From: Heracleum sosnowskyi
Taxonomy: Eukaryota > Streptophyta > Magnoliopsida > Apiales > Apiaceae
Assembly: GCA_030848705.1 (NCBI GenBank)
Contig: CM061238.1
Location: 78,578,685-78,642,684, forward strand
Reading direction: 5' to 3'
Length of the DNA: 64,000 nt
The translations under genes were made by a program, and so were the position numbers. The notes under the pieces are model-generated. The model ran no database searches. It saw nothing but the letters and a program-made list of their open reading frames with translations, and was not told the DNA's origin. Each line of letters starts with the position of its first letter. Positions within the stretch are counted from its first letter, which is position 1. Positions 16,941 to 30,800 of this stretch are shown here, piece after piece.

Positions 16941-19066
16941 ATGAGTTCCTGCACTTCGACATTCATTCTTCTTTTTTCACACATTCTTCATAGGACCTCT
17001 TAAATCTTCCAAATCCACCAACACCAGGAATTTCAGAGAGGCTTTTGAGATGTCCGCTTGACTTGAATATTTCATTGATGTGAAGATTAGATTTATCTTC
17101 CCTGACATCATATCCTCTTCCTTTGTAACCTTTAAACTTTTTGAATCCATAAACATTCCTTGAGCTTCTTGCAACATCTTCCTTCTTTCTCAGATATTCT
17201 TGTAGCATGGCTCCTGATTTAGTGAAGCTTCGTCGTTGCAAAGACTTAAAATAGTCTCTCTCTGTCTGATTAGCTGCTTCTACATTTAACGACGTTCTCA
17301 CAAGAAATATCTGTCTATCATGCTTTGAATCTTTCTTTCTTCTTCTTCTTTGAACTAACAGAATATCATCATCCTTTTCTTCTTCTTCCTCATGTGATTC
17401 TGCAGAAACTTGTTCAGTAACTGTCACTTGAGACGGACCTTCAAGAACTTCCTTTCCTTTTCATTTTGTAGAAACAATAGGTAACTCAGATGATTTCTTT
17501 GCACCAGTACTCAATCCTTCTTTGATCACAATGCCTTTTTGAGATTCTGAGATTAGTTTGGTAGCTTTTCCTCTTCCTCTACCATGACTCCTACCTCTGG
17601 ACTTGTTACCTCTTTTTCCACTTTTGATAGCTCCTTTCTGTGAATTCATCATTTCATACTCTATCCTTTGAGCTTCCACCATCTCTTCCACATCCTCATC
17701 AGGATAGATTTCTGGAAGAAGTTTCCTTGCTTGCTGTTCATTAAATGCTTCAAGTCTGGGATCCTTATAGTGCACAGTATATTCTGTCCTATCAATATTC
17801 ACAGTTTGATGAAACTTCTTTGTCTGCTCAGCAGTTGTCACTATAATATCATGAGATTGCATTCTAGAACCAGATCCAGAGACTTGAGTTGACTGCTGTC
17901 TTTGACTTTGTTTAGACACAGAGATTCGTGTCCTAGTAACAGCGTCAGTAGATGCTTGTTTCTGACTGGAGCCTCCATCAGGAGCATCATCCCTTCTTTG
18001 AACTGTTAACTCCGGAGAGCATTTGGTTGACACTACTTTCTCCCCCTTTTTGGCATCAGTAGTAGCATCAGGTACAAGAGTAGAGATAAGTAAGTCCAGC
18101 TTAGCATCCATAGAATCAGTCTTTTTCTCCAGAGTTGCAATTTGTTGTTCAAGAGAGACATGATCTTTGTGAACACATGAGAAGTCTCTTGATTGACGAG
18201 CAACAGATTGGGCATGTTCAATCACAACATCAGCAATACTCTTGGCATGTGAAGTCCTGACATCAACAATCTCTTCAAGGATAGCTTTAAGCATGAGAGA
18301 AGTACCTTTGAGATGAGTTTGAAGATCTGAATTTGTAATCTGCTTAAAAGCAGTAGCCAAGTGATGATGAGCATTAGTGATCCCAATAGGAGAGGCAGGA
18401 TCAGTCCAAGAATGACTCCACTGAGCTCGCTTGTGACTCGTCAGTATATCAGTTGAAGAATCATCAGGATCAGAGTCATCAGAACCTGAACTAGAGCTTG
18501 ACTGCGGATCCTGATCGGAAGGAGAAGAAGAACCTGCAGGATTAGAGGATGTGCCTGCAGAAAAATCAATGATCCCTAAATCTCTCTTTTCTTTTCCAGT
18601 GATCTCATCACTGCTCACCAACACAATATCTGAACTTTTAAGAGTCAGATTTTCCTCACCGGAAGGCATAGCATCCACACTCAAATCTACCTCTCCTTTT
18701 GCCAGTTCAGGAGACTGCCTCTCAATAATTCTGTTTTTCTCTAAATCTTTTCTCTCATCCTCACGGAAAAGGCTCAAAGCACTCAGAAACGAAGAAATAA
18801 GAGATGGCAAAGAAGAGTAGAGGGCAGTCATACTGATAGGGGTTCCCTCAAATAAGGGTCTATCAGTGGTCATCCTGACACCAGGAGAATAAATAACCAT
18901 AGCAGTATCCGGATTAGTGATATTACTTGGATCCTCAAGTTCCAAAGGAAGAGAGGACAATGGTTGAATCATAAGAGCTGAACTGTCATCAGTTTGGCAT
19001 GCTTCCATACTTTTAATGAAAGGTTCTTGTGGAGCCTGGACAATGGGGACTGCTTCAGTAGAGAAT
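16941..19066 (-). pseudogene. Element B third ORF, central part
   Basis: Minus-strand remnant of the B third ORF between A1 and Tekay1, in at least two frames (about 19066-17461 and 17427-16963). It reads Ser/Asp-rich low-complexity sequence, then a helical stretch (LEQQIATLEKKTDSMDAKLD), a DAKKGEK motif, a Gln/Ser/Thr-rich linker and Arg/Gly/Lys-rich tails (GRGRGK). The order coiled coil - KKGEK - linker - charged tail matches A1. The N-terminal domain is missing because the deletion at 19066/19067 removed it. An apparent start further upstream (to 19173) lies in Tekay1 LTR sequence and is chimeric. Many CATCAG motifs lie here. Not expected to make a functional protein. Confidence 0.75.
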
Positions 19067-22000
19067 ACTTTTCTTATTATGATTAAGTGCATCAGTGAAT
19101 AGTGATTTTGAGGGTTAAGAAAATTTTTCATGCCACCTATGTACGAGACGTAGTGTGGATATTCCAAAGTCATATTAGTGATCTACGGAGTAAATAAGTG
19201 AATGCAAAGACGATCGGAATTCAGAAATTCCAAATTTTATTTTGGTGGAGTATTTGACCGGGCAGTGGATTATATATTATTATATTCAAGAAATAAGATA
19301 TTAAAATTGAGGATTTGAGGATTTAATATTTTGGAATTTTATTATATTATTAAAGTCGATTTAAGGATTCGATTGTTGAAGTGAATAGTGAATAGTTACT
19401 ATTCACTGCGAAAATCGCGTAGAGTTTTATTCGCTCTTTAGGAAATATTTCGAATCGTTTCAAGAGGAACAAGGCAACATTTACAGGATTAAATATAGAC
19501 ATGGAAGTAACATGTAACAAGATTAATTCGAGGAATGCAACATTTGGATCATACATGTGAAAGGAAAGCGAACCAGTAAAGTTACTTTATCTGAGCCAGT
19601 GCATGCTTGACAAGTGTCAAGAGATGAGGCAACCAAGGTGATGACTCACCCCCTTTTTACCACAAAATATCAGCATCATTATCCATTAAACAAGAAAAGA
19701 AAAAGAAAGAGAAGAACTCTCTTCTCCCCCATTCTGCCCAGCAAAAGCATCAAGGAAAGATAAATCCATAACTCCATTTCTATCCATCCTTAAATCACCA
19801 AATTTTAACCATAGTTTCTCCACTCCATGGGCAACGTTCGCTCAAAATTGCATGGCCAACAAAGGAGTGTAGCCTAGTCAAATCCCTTCCCCAAGTCGGA
19901 GAACAGAAACTGTCCTGCTTTTCCAGTTTCGACCACTCACCTTAGAAAGCCAATAAGTCGAGCTTCAAGCATCCCCTGGTGATGAGGTAGGACTCAAAAG
20001 AAATCCCTTGAAGAGTAGAAGGTGTGGTAAAAGGTTGAGAACCAAACTCTTGTGTTTCGATTTTATATGGATTTTACAAAGTAACGATGAATAGTAACTT
20101 GTATTTTGTTTTGTTTTTGAATATTGAGTTTGTGGCTTCCAAAGGTTGTATTAAGCAAGGATCTAAGGTTACATAAGGAATATAGCAGCAAGCAAACTTG
20201 GAGAAGGTATAAATCTTGAAATCCTTGGAGTATTATGGGGTTTATGAATGATTAATGGTGTTATGCATGTTTATAGCCTTAGTTGTTAAGATTGGGCTTT
20301 GATTTAAGTTATAATGAGTTATATGAACGGAAAGGCATTGCTTGGCCTCAGTTCTATGTTATATAAGATGTATGTGTTGTGTGGAATGATCGATATGCAT
20401 TTTGGATGATTTGAAATTTGGGAATATCCGAGTTATAGCCGTCGTAATGCCCGAATTTTTACCTACTGATTGTTCCCTGTTTTTCCTCTGTTAGAGCTCG
20501 ACCCTTGAGTCCTACTGCCCATAATTGTGTAGTTTATATTATAAGCTTCGTAATGATATGTGGTTCGCCTAATTTGGCCGAACGGTTTAAGAGTTATGCT
20601 AGTTTTAGTAATCGTGGTTCGAGAAGTTTCATCGCAGAAATGTAACCACTTTGATGCTAAGTCAAAGACCTTTAAGAGTCGAATTAAAATGTGAAACTTT
20701 GAGGAATAATGCTAGAGACAGTTAGGAAGGCTCACGAAAAAGATTCGTATTAAAAATATTATTTTTCGATTTTATAAAAATGTTGTAGCCGAGGTCGCGC
20801 AAGTGAAAACCACTAAGAACATGACTTAAAAACCAATGTTGTAAATGGTTAAGTATAACTTGTATTCGAGGATCGATTTCGGGCTAAACCTACGACTTAA
20901 GTAATTGTTGACTAAACGTGGACTTAGTATGAGCCTATAACGAGCTAGTAATTCCTTGGTTGTGTTTCGCTTATGTGTTTAAGCATTGAGTACAAGTGGA
21001 TTATCTAGGGGATTGATCGTGCGTTTTCTTTGACTTTGTCTAGATTGTCCGACATCGTCGCGAACCCCTATCACTTCTCGAGCATCAGGCAAGTTTTCAA
21101 AACCTATATTACTGTTGTTGTGATAATAACTGTTTTCAATCATGATATGCGATTGCGATATATATAAATTGCATACTTGCTTTCGATTTGCTATGTATAG
21201 CAATACTTGAGGTTATGACTTGAAGTTGGGGCTTATAAGTTAGATATGGGGTATCAGCTATAAGCCAGGGTTTTATATTTGCCCTAGGGTAAGGGCGTGT
21301 TATTTTCTTGAAAGGTCAGATGTGATTATATTTTGTATATGATAAAGGTTATTTTCCGATAAAGATATCGGGTAACTGTTATTCGAGGGTTAATTATTTT
21401 ATTTAAGGAATATTATTTATGAATATTCATTTGAGGATTATTGACTTTAAGAATATTATTTATTAATATTCATTTTAAGAATATTATTTATTAATATTCA
21501 TTTGAGGATTATCGACTTACAGAATATCATTTATATTCATTTGAGGATATTGACTTTAAGAATATTATCGTACATATTCATCCGGGGATTATGTAATGAT
21601 TAGTATGTTTGAATATTCATTTGAAAGTTATTTAATTGTTTAATGAATATTACCTTTAAATATTCATTCGAGGATTGATTATTTATTTAATGAATATTAC
21701 TTTTGGATATTCATTTGAGATTAATTATTTAATGAATATTATTTTCGAATATTCATTTGAAATTTATTAATTAATGAATATTATTTTGAATATTCATTTG
21801 AGGCTCAATTATTTAATAAATATTATTTTCAAATATTCATTTGAGGATACTTACTTAATGAATATTATTTCAAATATTCATTTAAGGTTACTTATTTAAT
21901 AAATATTATTAATTATTTTCAAATCAAAAAGAGGTTCCCAAAACAATGTTTTTCCATTTAAATGTCTTTTAAAGGGGATTTAAATGCTCGCTCAACTATC

Positions 22001-23749
22001 AAAAATATGGGAAACCTGATTTAAGTGACTACTACTCTTTTTAAACTCTCAATTCAAAAACTGTCAAGGGACAGATATTTTTCGGAACAATGTAATTGCT
22101 GCAAGTCAAATATTGTGTTACCACCTCAACGATCGAGGGGTAAATTCATGGAACAAGTCGATATCCATTAACAGGCATCAGCCTGGGAAATATGAGTGAA
22201 TTTCCTTTCCAACCAGATACGACTACTTTGTGGAGTTGTATACTGGGGAAAAAGGGAAAGGAACTTTATGTTTCAGTGTTATGGATTTACTCGAACTTGG
22301 AGATATGTAAGGGACTGAGTAGCGCCGGTCCCCTAAGGGAATTACAATATGGCCGACGGACTGGTGAACGGGTTTGTTCTTCCCTTAGATGATTATCAGT
22401 GCCCGACCGTAGGATAAGTGGAGAGTAACAGAATCGACCGTCTATGAACGGGTCTGTTCTTCCTGCCTACAACCGATTGGCGGGGAGGTAAGTCGGTGTG
22501 AGACTGATTATCTTCCTTTCTACGTAGAAAAACAGCAGGGGGATACAGCTTGCGACTGATCATCGCAGGGGTATCCTCGGCGCCTAGCATCTCCATCTAC
22601 AGTTCACTATTCATGAACGAGCACATTTTGTGCAAGTTTTCAGAGAAAGAGAAATTATTCCAGTTACTCAGTTTTATGCAAGTTTTCAGAAAAGAAAGTT
22701 ATTCCAGTCATTCACTTCTATGCAAGTTTTCAGAAAGAGAAATTTTACTCAAGAGTATTCCAGTTTATTTCAGTATATGAGTTTACCAGAAAGTATATGA
22801 GATTACAAAAAAGGTATATGATTGTTTAAAAAAAAAAGATATATGGAACCAGATGAGCTTAGAAATGGATTGGAAATATTTTACATTGTATTTATTTCCA
22901 AATTATGATATGAGGTAAATGTTTGATATGAAAGATGATATTGAATTTTCCTTATAACTTCATCTTTCAAATATATGTTGATAGTCTGCTTATATTTTAT
23001 ATAGCAGATATTTTACAGAAAGGATATACTGAGTTATCTTGTTATTTCATCTTTTATACTATACTAGAACTTTGTTCATAGAATAAATATTGAAAGTTGC
23101 AGAGTATTATGAAATGATATTTGAAATACCACAATGGTACTATTTTTGGAATACATTCCGATAAGGAAATAATTTCAGTATCGAGATATTTTGACAAATT
23201 ATTGTCTTATACCCGCTTTATTTCTGGGTTGTATTATAAGGCAGAATTATGCCATACTTTCATTACCTTGTTGAGCTATCGCTCACTCTTGCTATTATTT
23301 TATATATATTATATAGCAGCGAAGCAGGATGCCTATGGGACGGCACATACCTCGCAAGGCGTTCCCATAAACAGTTTCTTGCAGTGATCCCGGGAGTAGT
23401 ACGAACCAATCGAATCAGGCTACGGCTTTGGTATTCAACTTATGTATAGACATGAATGGTATTAGAGGATTGTGAGCATCAGAAGGCTAAGCTGGTAATG
23501 TAACAATACTTAGAAATTGTATCAGTAACAGATTCAAAAGACATTTGGGTATTGTAATAAAAGTTATTTATTCCGCAGTTGTTGTATTGTGTCGTTTCTG
23601 AGACTCTAACCTGTGTGTGTGTGTGTGAGACATATGTTGTGGGGTCATGAGCAGGTGAATTATGAATGGTGTGAGTAATACAGGTAAGGCAAGGAGTACA
23701 TGGATTGTGACAACCCTAAATCCCTGACCCCGGATTTGGGGCTGTTACA
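19067..23749 (+). repeat. Tekay1 5' LTR, missing first 32 bp
   Basis: Matches 27836-32520 closely. It ends GGGGCTGTTACA. It holds the AT-rich palindromic array (about 21400-21920) and a short (GT)n run near 23611. Scattered frames of 60-90 codons recur in both LTRs and look like chance; no gene is supported in this 4.7-kb stretch. Confidence 0.93.
21400..21920. repeat. Array of AATATT palindromes in Tekay1 5' LTR
   Basis: About a dozen tandem, variable units of ~35-45 bp built on AATGAATATT ... AATATTCATT, each a potential hairpin, separated by TTGAGG-type linkers. Repeated at about 30170-30690 and, in related form, in both Tekay2 LTRs. Confidence 0.9.
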
Positions 23750-23753
23750 GAGA

Positions 23754-23765
23754 TGGTATCAGAGC
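23754..23765 (+). promoter_or_regulatory. Tekay1 primer binding site
   Basis: TGGTATCAGAGC four bases past the 5' LTR end; initiator tRNA-Met type. Confidence 0.85.
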
Positions 23766-26700
23766 TTTAGGTTACAGTCCTCAGAAACGATAGGAGATCG
23801 AGTCTTACAATACCCTTAAGAATAATAAGAGCATCTAGAGCTCCAATTGAGTTCGTAGTCGGGTTAGAAGACATGACCCTGACTGTTTAAGATGAAGCCC
23901 GAGAGGGGACTTCTTTTGGAAACCGTACTTAGGACTTCATGGTTAGTCACTTCGATTCGTATGAGTTATAGATGGATGGGACTCTGAGATACCAGACCCC
24001 GAGGCCTTCGAGTAGGCATTTAATGATGCGCTCCTTGATATGGATGGAGACCCGATAAAGGGAGATCCATAGGAGGATCTAGAGGAAGACCCCATAGTGG
24101 GTCGAGGAAAGAATCTTGTAGATGATGTGTTGATTGATAAAGATGTGGTGTGTTACTTGAGGTCTAATAATAAGACCGGACGAACCTTCAAGGGATAAAT
24201 AAGTGACGAGAGTTTAAGGATCGTTCATGATTCATCAAGAGGTATGACAAAGAAAATGGAGTAGAGTCTCCAAAGCAGAAGAGGTAGAGGCAGTATAGCC
24301 AGTATCAGTGGATTGATTCGACTTGAACGAAACCTGTTACTTGTAGTCGGTTATAGTTGCCCATAAGGAGGCGGCATGCGTAAGAACCAAGGTGTTCAGA
24401 TTTTCACGAACGATTAAGGGTACTCAGTTGCCTAAGAATAGTGTAAGGAATTACTTTGGGCTATGAGATTTCAATCCCCCACGACCAGCGATCCCACTGG
24501 AAATAGTGTCTATTACATCATTGAGGAATTTTGTTATTTCAAGGAGAATTTGGATATATGTACCATGCAAATGTTATTGTAAGGCAAGCACGCTAAGGTG
24601 AAATCGAGAACGAGATTACCACTCTCAGGAACCAGGAAGGGATTATGAGGATGGAACAGAAAAGTCGGAAATTAGACCCGAGCATTACTAGCAGGTAAAT
24701 AGAATAATCAAGTTTCCCTGATTTTGGAAGGGAATTCAGTAAATTTTTGGCAAACCTTGTCTTTCTGATTACCAGAGAATGTCACCAAAGAGAGTGGAGA
24801 TTAGAGCGAACCATGTGGATTGGATAAGATAGCCGTTATGTGGTTTGGTGTACAGACCCTGATTGCTATAATTGATTGTAGAGATAAAATGATGAAGTTG
24901 AGATTGGACGGTAAAGGCGAAATATAATTAAGAACCAAGACGGACTGAGAAGTTCCGGGGTTGACTTAAATGAAAAGGCTATTGTGCCAAAAGTGTTAAG
25001 CTTATTTAGCGCCCAGGATTGATATGGGAGAAGGAATATTGGATATAAGGATGATTGAAATAGAGACCAGATTTAATCTTGTAGTTTCTAACGATCTTCC
25101 GGAGTACTGCCCAGTCGACATGAGGAATTGTCATTGCTATGGGCGACAACGGTATCGAAGTCTTCTTATGGAACATAACGTTTACTTGGGATGTTTGCGC
25201 TTAGTCGAATAGAATTCCCTGCGATTGCAAAGGTCGATGGTTGAATCCTTAGTGACTATTATGAGTCGGCAATAACGTAAGTATCGAGCACCTTAGGGTG
25301 TGCATGAAGAAGAAAAGCTTTGGAATTGAACGATTATCCATTAGAGGAGCCGACATAAAAGGCATCCGTAGAGACCTTGGTAGTACCCTCCCCCTTTGCA
25401 AATTATGTGGGATATTTCCCCAATCTATGATCTATCTTGACTTCTTTCCAAGAAAGAATTCTGATAAATGGTATATTCCCTCTTCGAAGTTGTTTTATAA
25501 CTCTTGTGTTAAATCATATTTAATTTCAATTGTGCTAGAGGCTATCACAATGCCTACTTTCAGGCTTTCGAAGCCCTGTCAAATGATGTATTTAAGCTTT
25601 CACTTTTCTTCAAATAATGAATGACCCTATGGTAATACCTCACCACTTGTTTGTTAAGTACCAGTATCTTTTGGTTATTCTTTTCTTTGCGATTCTTTGG
25701 AAACCGTACCTTTGGAATCTGTTCAATTTTAATCCAAGGTGTTCCTTTGAGAAATATTAAAGACGATAATCATTAAATTGATATCGAATTGCTTTCATAC
25801 TTTTCAACTTCCACTGAGACGAACAACCCTATACTTATAGGGGCTACAAGGACTATCTGTCTGTGTGATAGAAGTCGGATGGGACGCCATCACTTGTAAG
25901 TTGTGAAATACAAGAAGGCTAATTACCTTTAGTATGTCTCAATCGAGGCACACAACATTAAGTTCTTATGATCATGTTGATCTCTCGGTAAATTCTTTTG
26001 CCTCCTATGAGGTTATCCTAAAACTTATAACCAGTGTGTGACGTTTTCCTTGATATGGGAGCTGTCTTTTCAAGGCCCCATAATTTTTGTTATCCTCATT
26101 GAATTCTAAGGGGAGGCCACCCAGGTCAAATAAGTCAAAATTCGCTGATAGGAATTAGATTCGCAACGAAATTGCTTATGACAGGAGCGGATCCCTAAGA
26201 CGAATAGACTGTTAGTGACATATCAACGAAATTGGTTATTCTCCCAAGGATATTATGATAATGAAAAGCGTGTCAATCGATATATGTGAAAGGAATAGCG
26301 ATGTGCCGTGAACTCCAGTGACAATGGTGTTAGATGGATGCCCTATAATGAAATTGAGATTTTGGAGGAGTTGTTTACGAGTGGACACTACCTCTGGGTT
26401 AGCAAGATAATTACTGACATTGGAGTCAGAGGGAGCTGGTATTGTGACTTGGGAGATGTGCAGCGTGTGTTGTTATAAAGGAATAATTTTCAGAAATATA
26501 TGAAGACCCGGATGAAAATAAAAGTCAAAGAGTTAAAACAAGAAACCATAAACTGTGACCGAGTATTCAGAGTATAATGGGAATGAAAGGGTTAGTGACT
26601 CAGTTACAAGAGTTGCTGTATAAAGGTGTAATAAGACCCAGTGTACCACCATGGAAAGCCCGGTGTTGTTGTAAGAGAGAAAAATGTTAGCACAAGATTT

Positions 26701-27477
26701 TGTACCGAACCTCGAGGGTTGGATGAGTTCGACATGGAAAATAGGTACCCTTGTAAATGATTGTGTGACCAGCGGAAGAACGCTGTGTATTTCCAAATTT
26801 ATTTAAGAACTGGGTATCACCAGTGGGAAGTTAAATCTGAGGATATACCCAAGACTGCGATTCGTACTAGGAATAGACACTTCGAGTTTTCAGCGAAGAT
26901 ATTTTGGGTTGACTAATGCACCCACAAATTTTATGGAATGTAATGAATTGGCTTTGAGTTACCCGTGATAGTAGATAACACGAAATGGAGAAATGGCTAG
27001 AATTGACCTAGAATTATGACTGTGAGATACACTACCATCCGGGGAAGGCCAATGTGGTGGCCGATACCCTTAATTAAAATGAGACAGAGATGGATTCCGA
27101 ATGATCGGGAATTAAAGGATGAGATTTTACACCAAACCCAAGTTAGTCCAACAAACTAGAAAGACAAAAGATTTCACCAACAAACGGCTAGTGACAACCA
27201 AGACAGACAGAGAAAGTATACAGACTAAGCCCGCGAGTATAGGGATAGTACTGCTATTGATAAGCTAAATGGCATGTTGATGGATGACAAGCAAGTTTAT
27301 GTTGGTGTATTTTCTGTACAAACAAGATGGGAATATGAGGTTAGAGATTCGTGATGCTAAAAGATATCCATGGAAAGAATTAATGAGATTTGGAAAGAAA
27401 GGGAAGTTGAGCCCGAGATTCATTGGGCCATCTGAGATTTAAGACGCGTCAGGAAGGTGGCCTACGAGCTAGCCTTA

Positions 27478-27496
27478 CCCCCCCCCCCCCCCCCCC
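27478..27496 (+). repeat. Homopolymer run of 19 C
   Basis: Nineteen consecutive C in the degenerate integrase/chromodomain region, where related elements code for a Pro-containing LALPP-type motif. Length may be affected by sequencing or assembly. Confidence 0.85.
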
Positions 27497-27789
27497 AAAC
27501 TTGTAGAATGGTCATAACGGGGTTCATGTGTCAATGCTACGTCAGTATACTATAGATGCCCGGCATATGTAGAGTACGAGAAGGTAGGTATACAACCTGG
27601 TCTGATTTACAAAGAACAACCTGTGGAAATCACGGATAGAAAAGAGCAAGTGCTAAGTGACGAGGTTGCCAAGCTAGTGAGAGGTTTGTGGAAAATCAAG
27701 AGGTGGAAGAATTCACCTGGGAGTTAGAAAGTGCAATGGAAGAGAAGTACCCCAGTTACTCCTAAGTTGATTCCGGGACGGAATCCTTT

Positions 27790-27803
27790 TAAGGAGGGGA
27801 GAC
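27790..27803 (+). promoter_or_regulatory. Tekay1 polypurine tract
   Basis: AAGGAGGGGAGAC directly before the 3' LTR TG. The same tract precedes the Tekay2 3' LTR. Confidence 0.85.
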
Positions 27804-30800
27804 TGTAATAACCCGGATTTTTGGTAAAATTTAAAACTTTTCTTATTATGATTAAGTGCATCAGTAAATAGTGATTTTGAGGGTTAAGAAAATTTTTCAT
27901 GCCACCTATGTACGAGACGTAGTGTGGATATTCCAAAGTCATATTAGTGATCTACGGAGTAAATAAGTGAATGCAAAGACGATCGGAATTCAGAAATTCC
28001 AAATTTTATTTTGGTGGAGTATTTGACCGGGCAGTGGATTATATATTATTATATTCAAGAAATAAGATATTAAAATTGAGGATTTGAGGATTTAATATTT
28101 TGGAATTTTATTATATTATTAAAGTCGATTTAAGGATTCGATTGTTGAAGTGAATAGTGAATAGTTACTATTCACTGCGAAAATCGCGTAGAGTTTTATT
28201 CGCTCTTTAGGAAATATTTCGAATCGTTTCAAGAGGAACAAGGCAACATTTACAGGATTAAATATAGACATGGAAGTAACATGTAACAAGATTAATTCGA
28301 GGAATGCAACATTTGGATCATACATGTGAAAGGAAAGCGAACCAGTAAAGTTACTTTATCTGAGCCAGTGCATGCTTGACAAGTGTCAAGAGATGAGGCA
28401 ACCAAGGTGATGACTCACCCCCTTTTTACCACAAAATATCAGCATCATTATCCATTAAACAAGAAAAGAAAAAGAAAGAGAAGAACTCTCTTCTCCCCCA
28501 TTCTGCCCAGCAAAAGCATCAAGGAAAGATAAATCCATAACTCCATTTCTATCCATCCTTAAATCACCAAATTTTAACCATAGTTTCTCCACGCCATGGG
28601 CAACGTTCGCTCAAAATTTCATGGCCAACAAAGGAGTGTAGCCTAGTCAAATCCCTTCCCCAAGTCGGAGAACAGAAACTGTCCTGCTTTTCCAGTTTCG
28701 ACCACTCACCTTAGAAAGCCAATAAGTCGAGCTTCAAGCATCCCCTGGTGATGAGGTAGGACTCAAAAGAAAGCCCTTGAAGAGTAGAAGGTGTGGTAAA
28801 AAGTTGAGAACCAAACTCTTGTGTTTCGATTTTATATGGAGTTTACAAAGTAACGATGAATAGTAACTTGTATTTTGTTTTGTTTTTGAATATTGAGTTT
28901 GTGGCTTCCAAAGGTTGTATTAAGCAAGGATCTAAGGTTACATAAGGAATATAGCAGCAAGCAAACTTGGAGAAGGTATAAATCTTGAAATCCTTGGAGT
29001 ATTATGGGGTTTATGAATGATTAATGGTGTTATGCATGTTTATAGCCTTAGTTGTTAAGATTGGGCTTTGATTTAAGTTATAATGAGTTATATGAACGGA
29101 AAGGCATTGCTTGGCCTCAGTTCTATGTTATATAAGATGTATGTGTTGTGTGGAATGATCGATATGCATTTTGGATGATTTGAAATTTGGGAATATCCGA
29201 GTTATAGCCGTCGTAATGCCCGAATTTTTACCTACTGATTGTTCCCTGTTTTTCCTCTGTTAGAGCTCGACCCTTGAGTCCTACTGCCCATGATTGTGTA
29301 GTTTATATTATAAGCTTCGTAATGATATGTGGTTCGCCTAATTTGGCCGAACGGTTTAAGAGTTATGCTAGTTTTAGTAATCGTGGTTCGAGAAGTTTCA
29401 TCGCAGAAATGTAACCACTTTGATGCTAAGTCAAAGACCTTTAAGAGTCGAATTAAAATGTGAAACTTTGAGGAATAATTCTAGAGACAGTTAGGAAGGC
29501 TCACAAAAATGATTCGTATTAAAAAGATTATTTTTCGATTTTATAAAAATGTTGTAGCCGAGGTCGCGCAAGTGAAAACCATTAAGAACATGACTTAAAA
29601 ACCAATGTTGTAAATGGTTAAGTATAACTTGTATTCGAGGATCGATTTCGGGCTAAACCTACGACTTAAGTAATTGTTGACTAAACGTGGACTTAGTATG
29701 AGCCTATAACGAGCTAGTAATTCCTTGGTTGTGTTTCGCTTATGTGTTTAAGCATTGAGTACAAGTGGATTATCTAGGGGATTGATCGTGCGTTTTCTTT
29801 GACTTTGTCTAGATTGTCCGACATCGTCGCGAACCCCTATCACTTCTGGAGCATCAGGCAAGTTTTCAAAACCTATATTACTGTTGTTGTGATAATAACT
29901 GTTTTCAATCATGATATGCGATTGCGATATATATAAATTGCATACTTGCTTTCGATTTGCTATGTATAGCAATACTTGAGGTTATGACTTGAAGTTGGGG
30001 CTTATAAGTTAGATATGGGGTATCAGCTATAAGCCAGGGTTTTATATTTGCCCTAGGGTAAGGGCGTGTTATTTTCTTGAAAGGTCAGATGTGATTATAT
30101 TTTGTATATGATAAAGGTTATTTTCCGATAAAGATATCGGGTAACTGTTATTCGAGGGTTAATTATTTTATTTAAGGAATATTATTTATGAATATTCATT
30201 TGAGGATTATTGACTTTAAGAATATTATTTATTAATATTCATTTTAAGAATATTATTTATTAATATTCATTTGAGGATTATCGACTTACAGAATATCATT
30301 TATATTCATTTGAGGATATTGACTTTAAGAATATTATCGTACATATTCATCTGGGGATTATGTAATGATTAGTATGTTTGAATATTCATTTGAAAGTTAT
30401 TTAATTGTTTAATGAATATTACCTTTAAATATTCATTCGAGGATTGATTATTTATTTAATGAATATTACTTTTGGATATTCATTTGAGATTAATTATTTA
30501 ATGAATATTATTTTCGAATATTCATTTGAAATTTATTAATTAATGAATATTATTTTGAATATTCATTTGAGGCTCAATTATTTAATAAATATTATTTTCA
30601 AATATTCATTTGAGGATACTTACTTAATGAATATTATTTCAAATATTCATTTAAGGTTACTTATTTAATAAATATTATTAATTATTTTCAAATCAAAAAG
30701 AGGTTCCCAAAACAATGTTTTTTCATTTAAATCTGTCTTTTAAAGGGTATTTAAATGCTCGCTCAACTATCAAAAATATGGGAAACCTGATTTAAGTGAC

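Larger units (their letters stand above)
23750..27803 (+). pseudogene. Tekay1 internal region: decayed gag-pol
   Basis: No open polyprotein remains. Recognisable plus-strand traces with stops and frameshifts are: RT near 26600-26940 (GVIRPSVPPWKA, then a KTAIRTR ... HFEF block), an RNase H end near 27000-27075 (HYHPGKANVVADTL) and integrase/chromodomain remains near 27180-27730 (FIGPSEI, then KEQPVEITDRKEQVL). The last block matches the chromodomain tail of Tekay-type elements. The 2.8 kb before 26550 is too decayed to assign confidently, probably gag and protease. A run of 19 C residues is at 27478-27496. The internal region is short for the lineage, so deletions as well as point changes have occurred. 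Confidence 0.75.

Noticed and set aside
23121..23387. 88-codon frame in Tekay1 LTR (repeated at 31892) as a membrane protein
   Set aside because: Hydrophobic residues come from AT-rich LTR sequence; it has no motif and is duplicated only with the LTR.
26223..26236. TCAACGAAA in Tekay1 interior (and TCAACG at 32766 and 45554) as spread of the A motif
   Set aside because: Single isolated copies in long stretches are within chance expectation.
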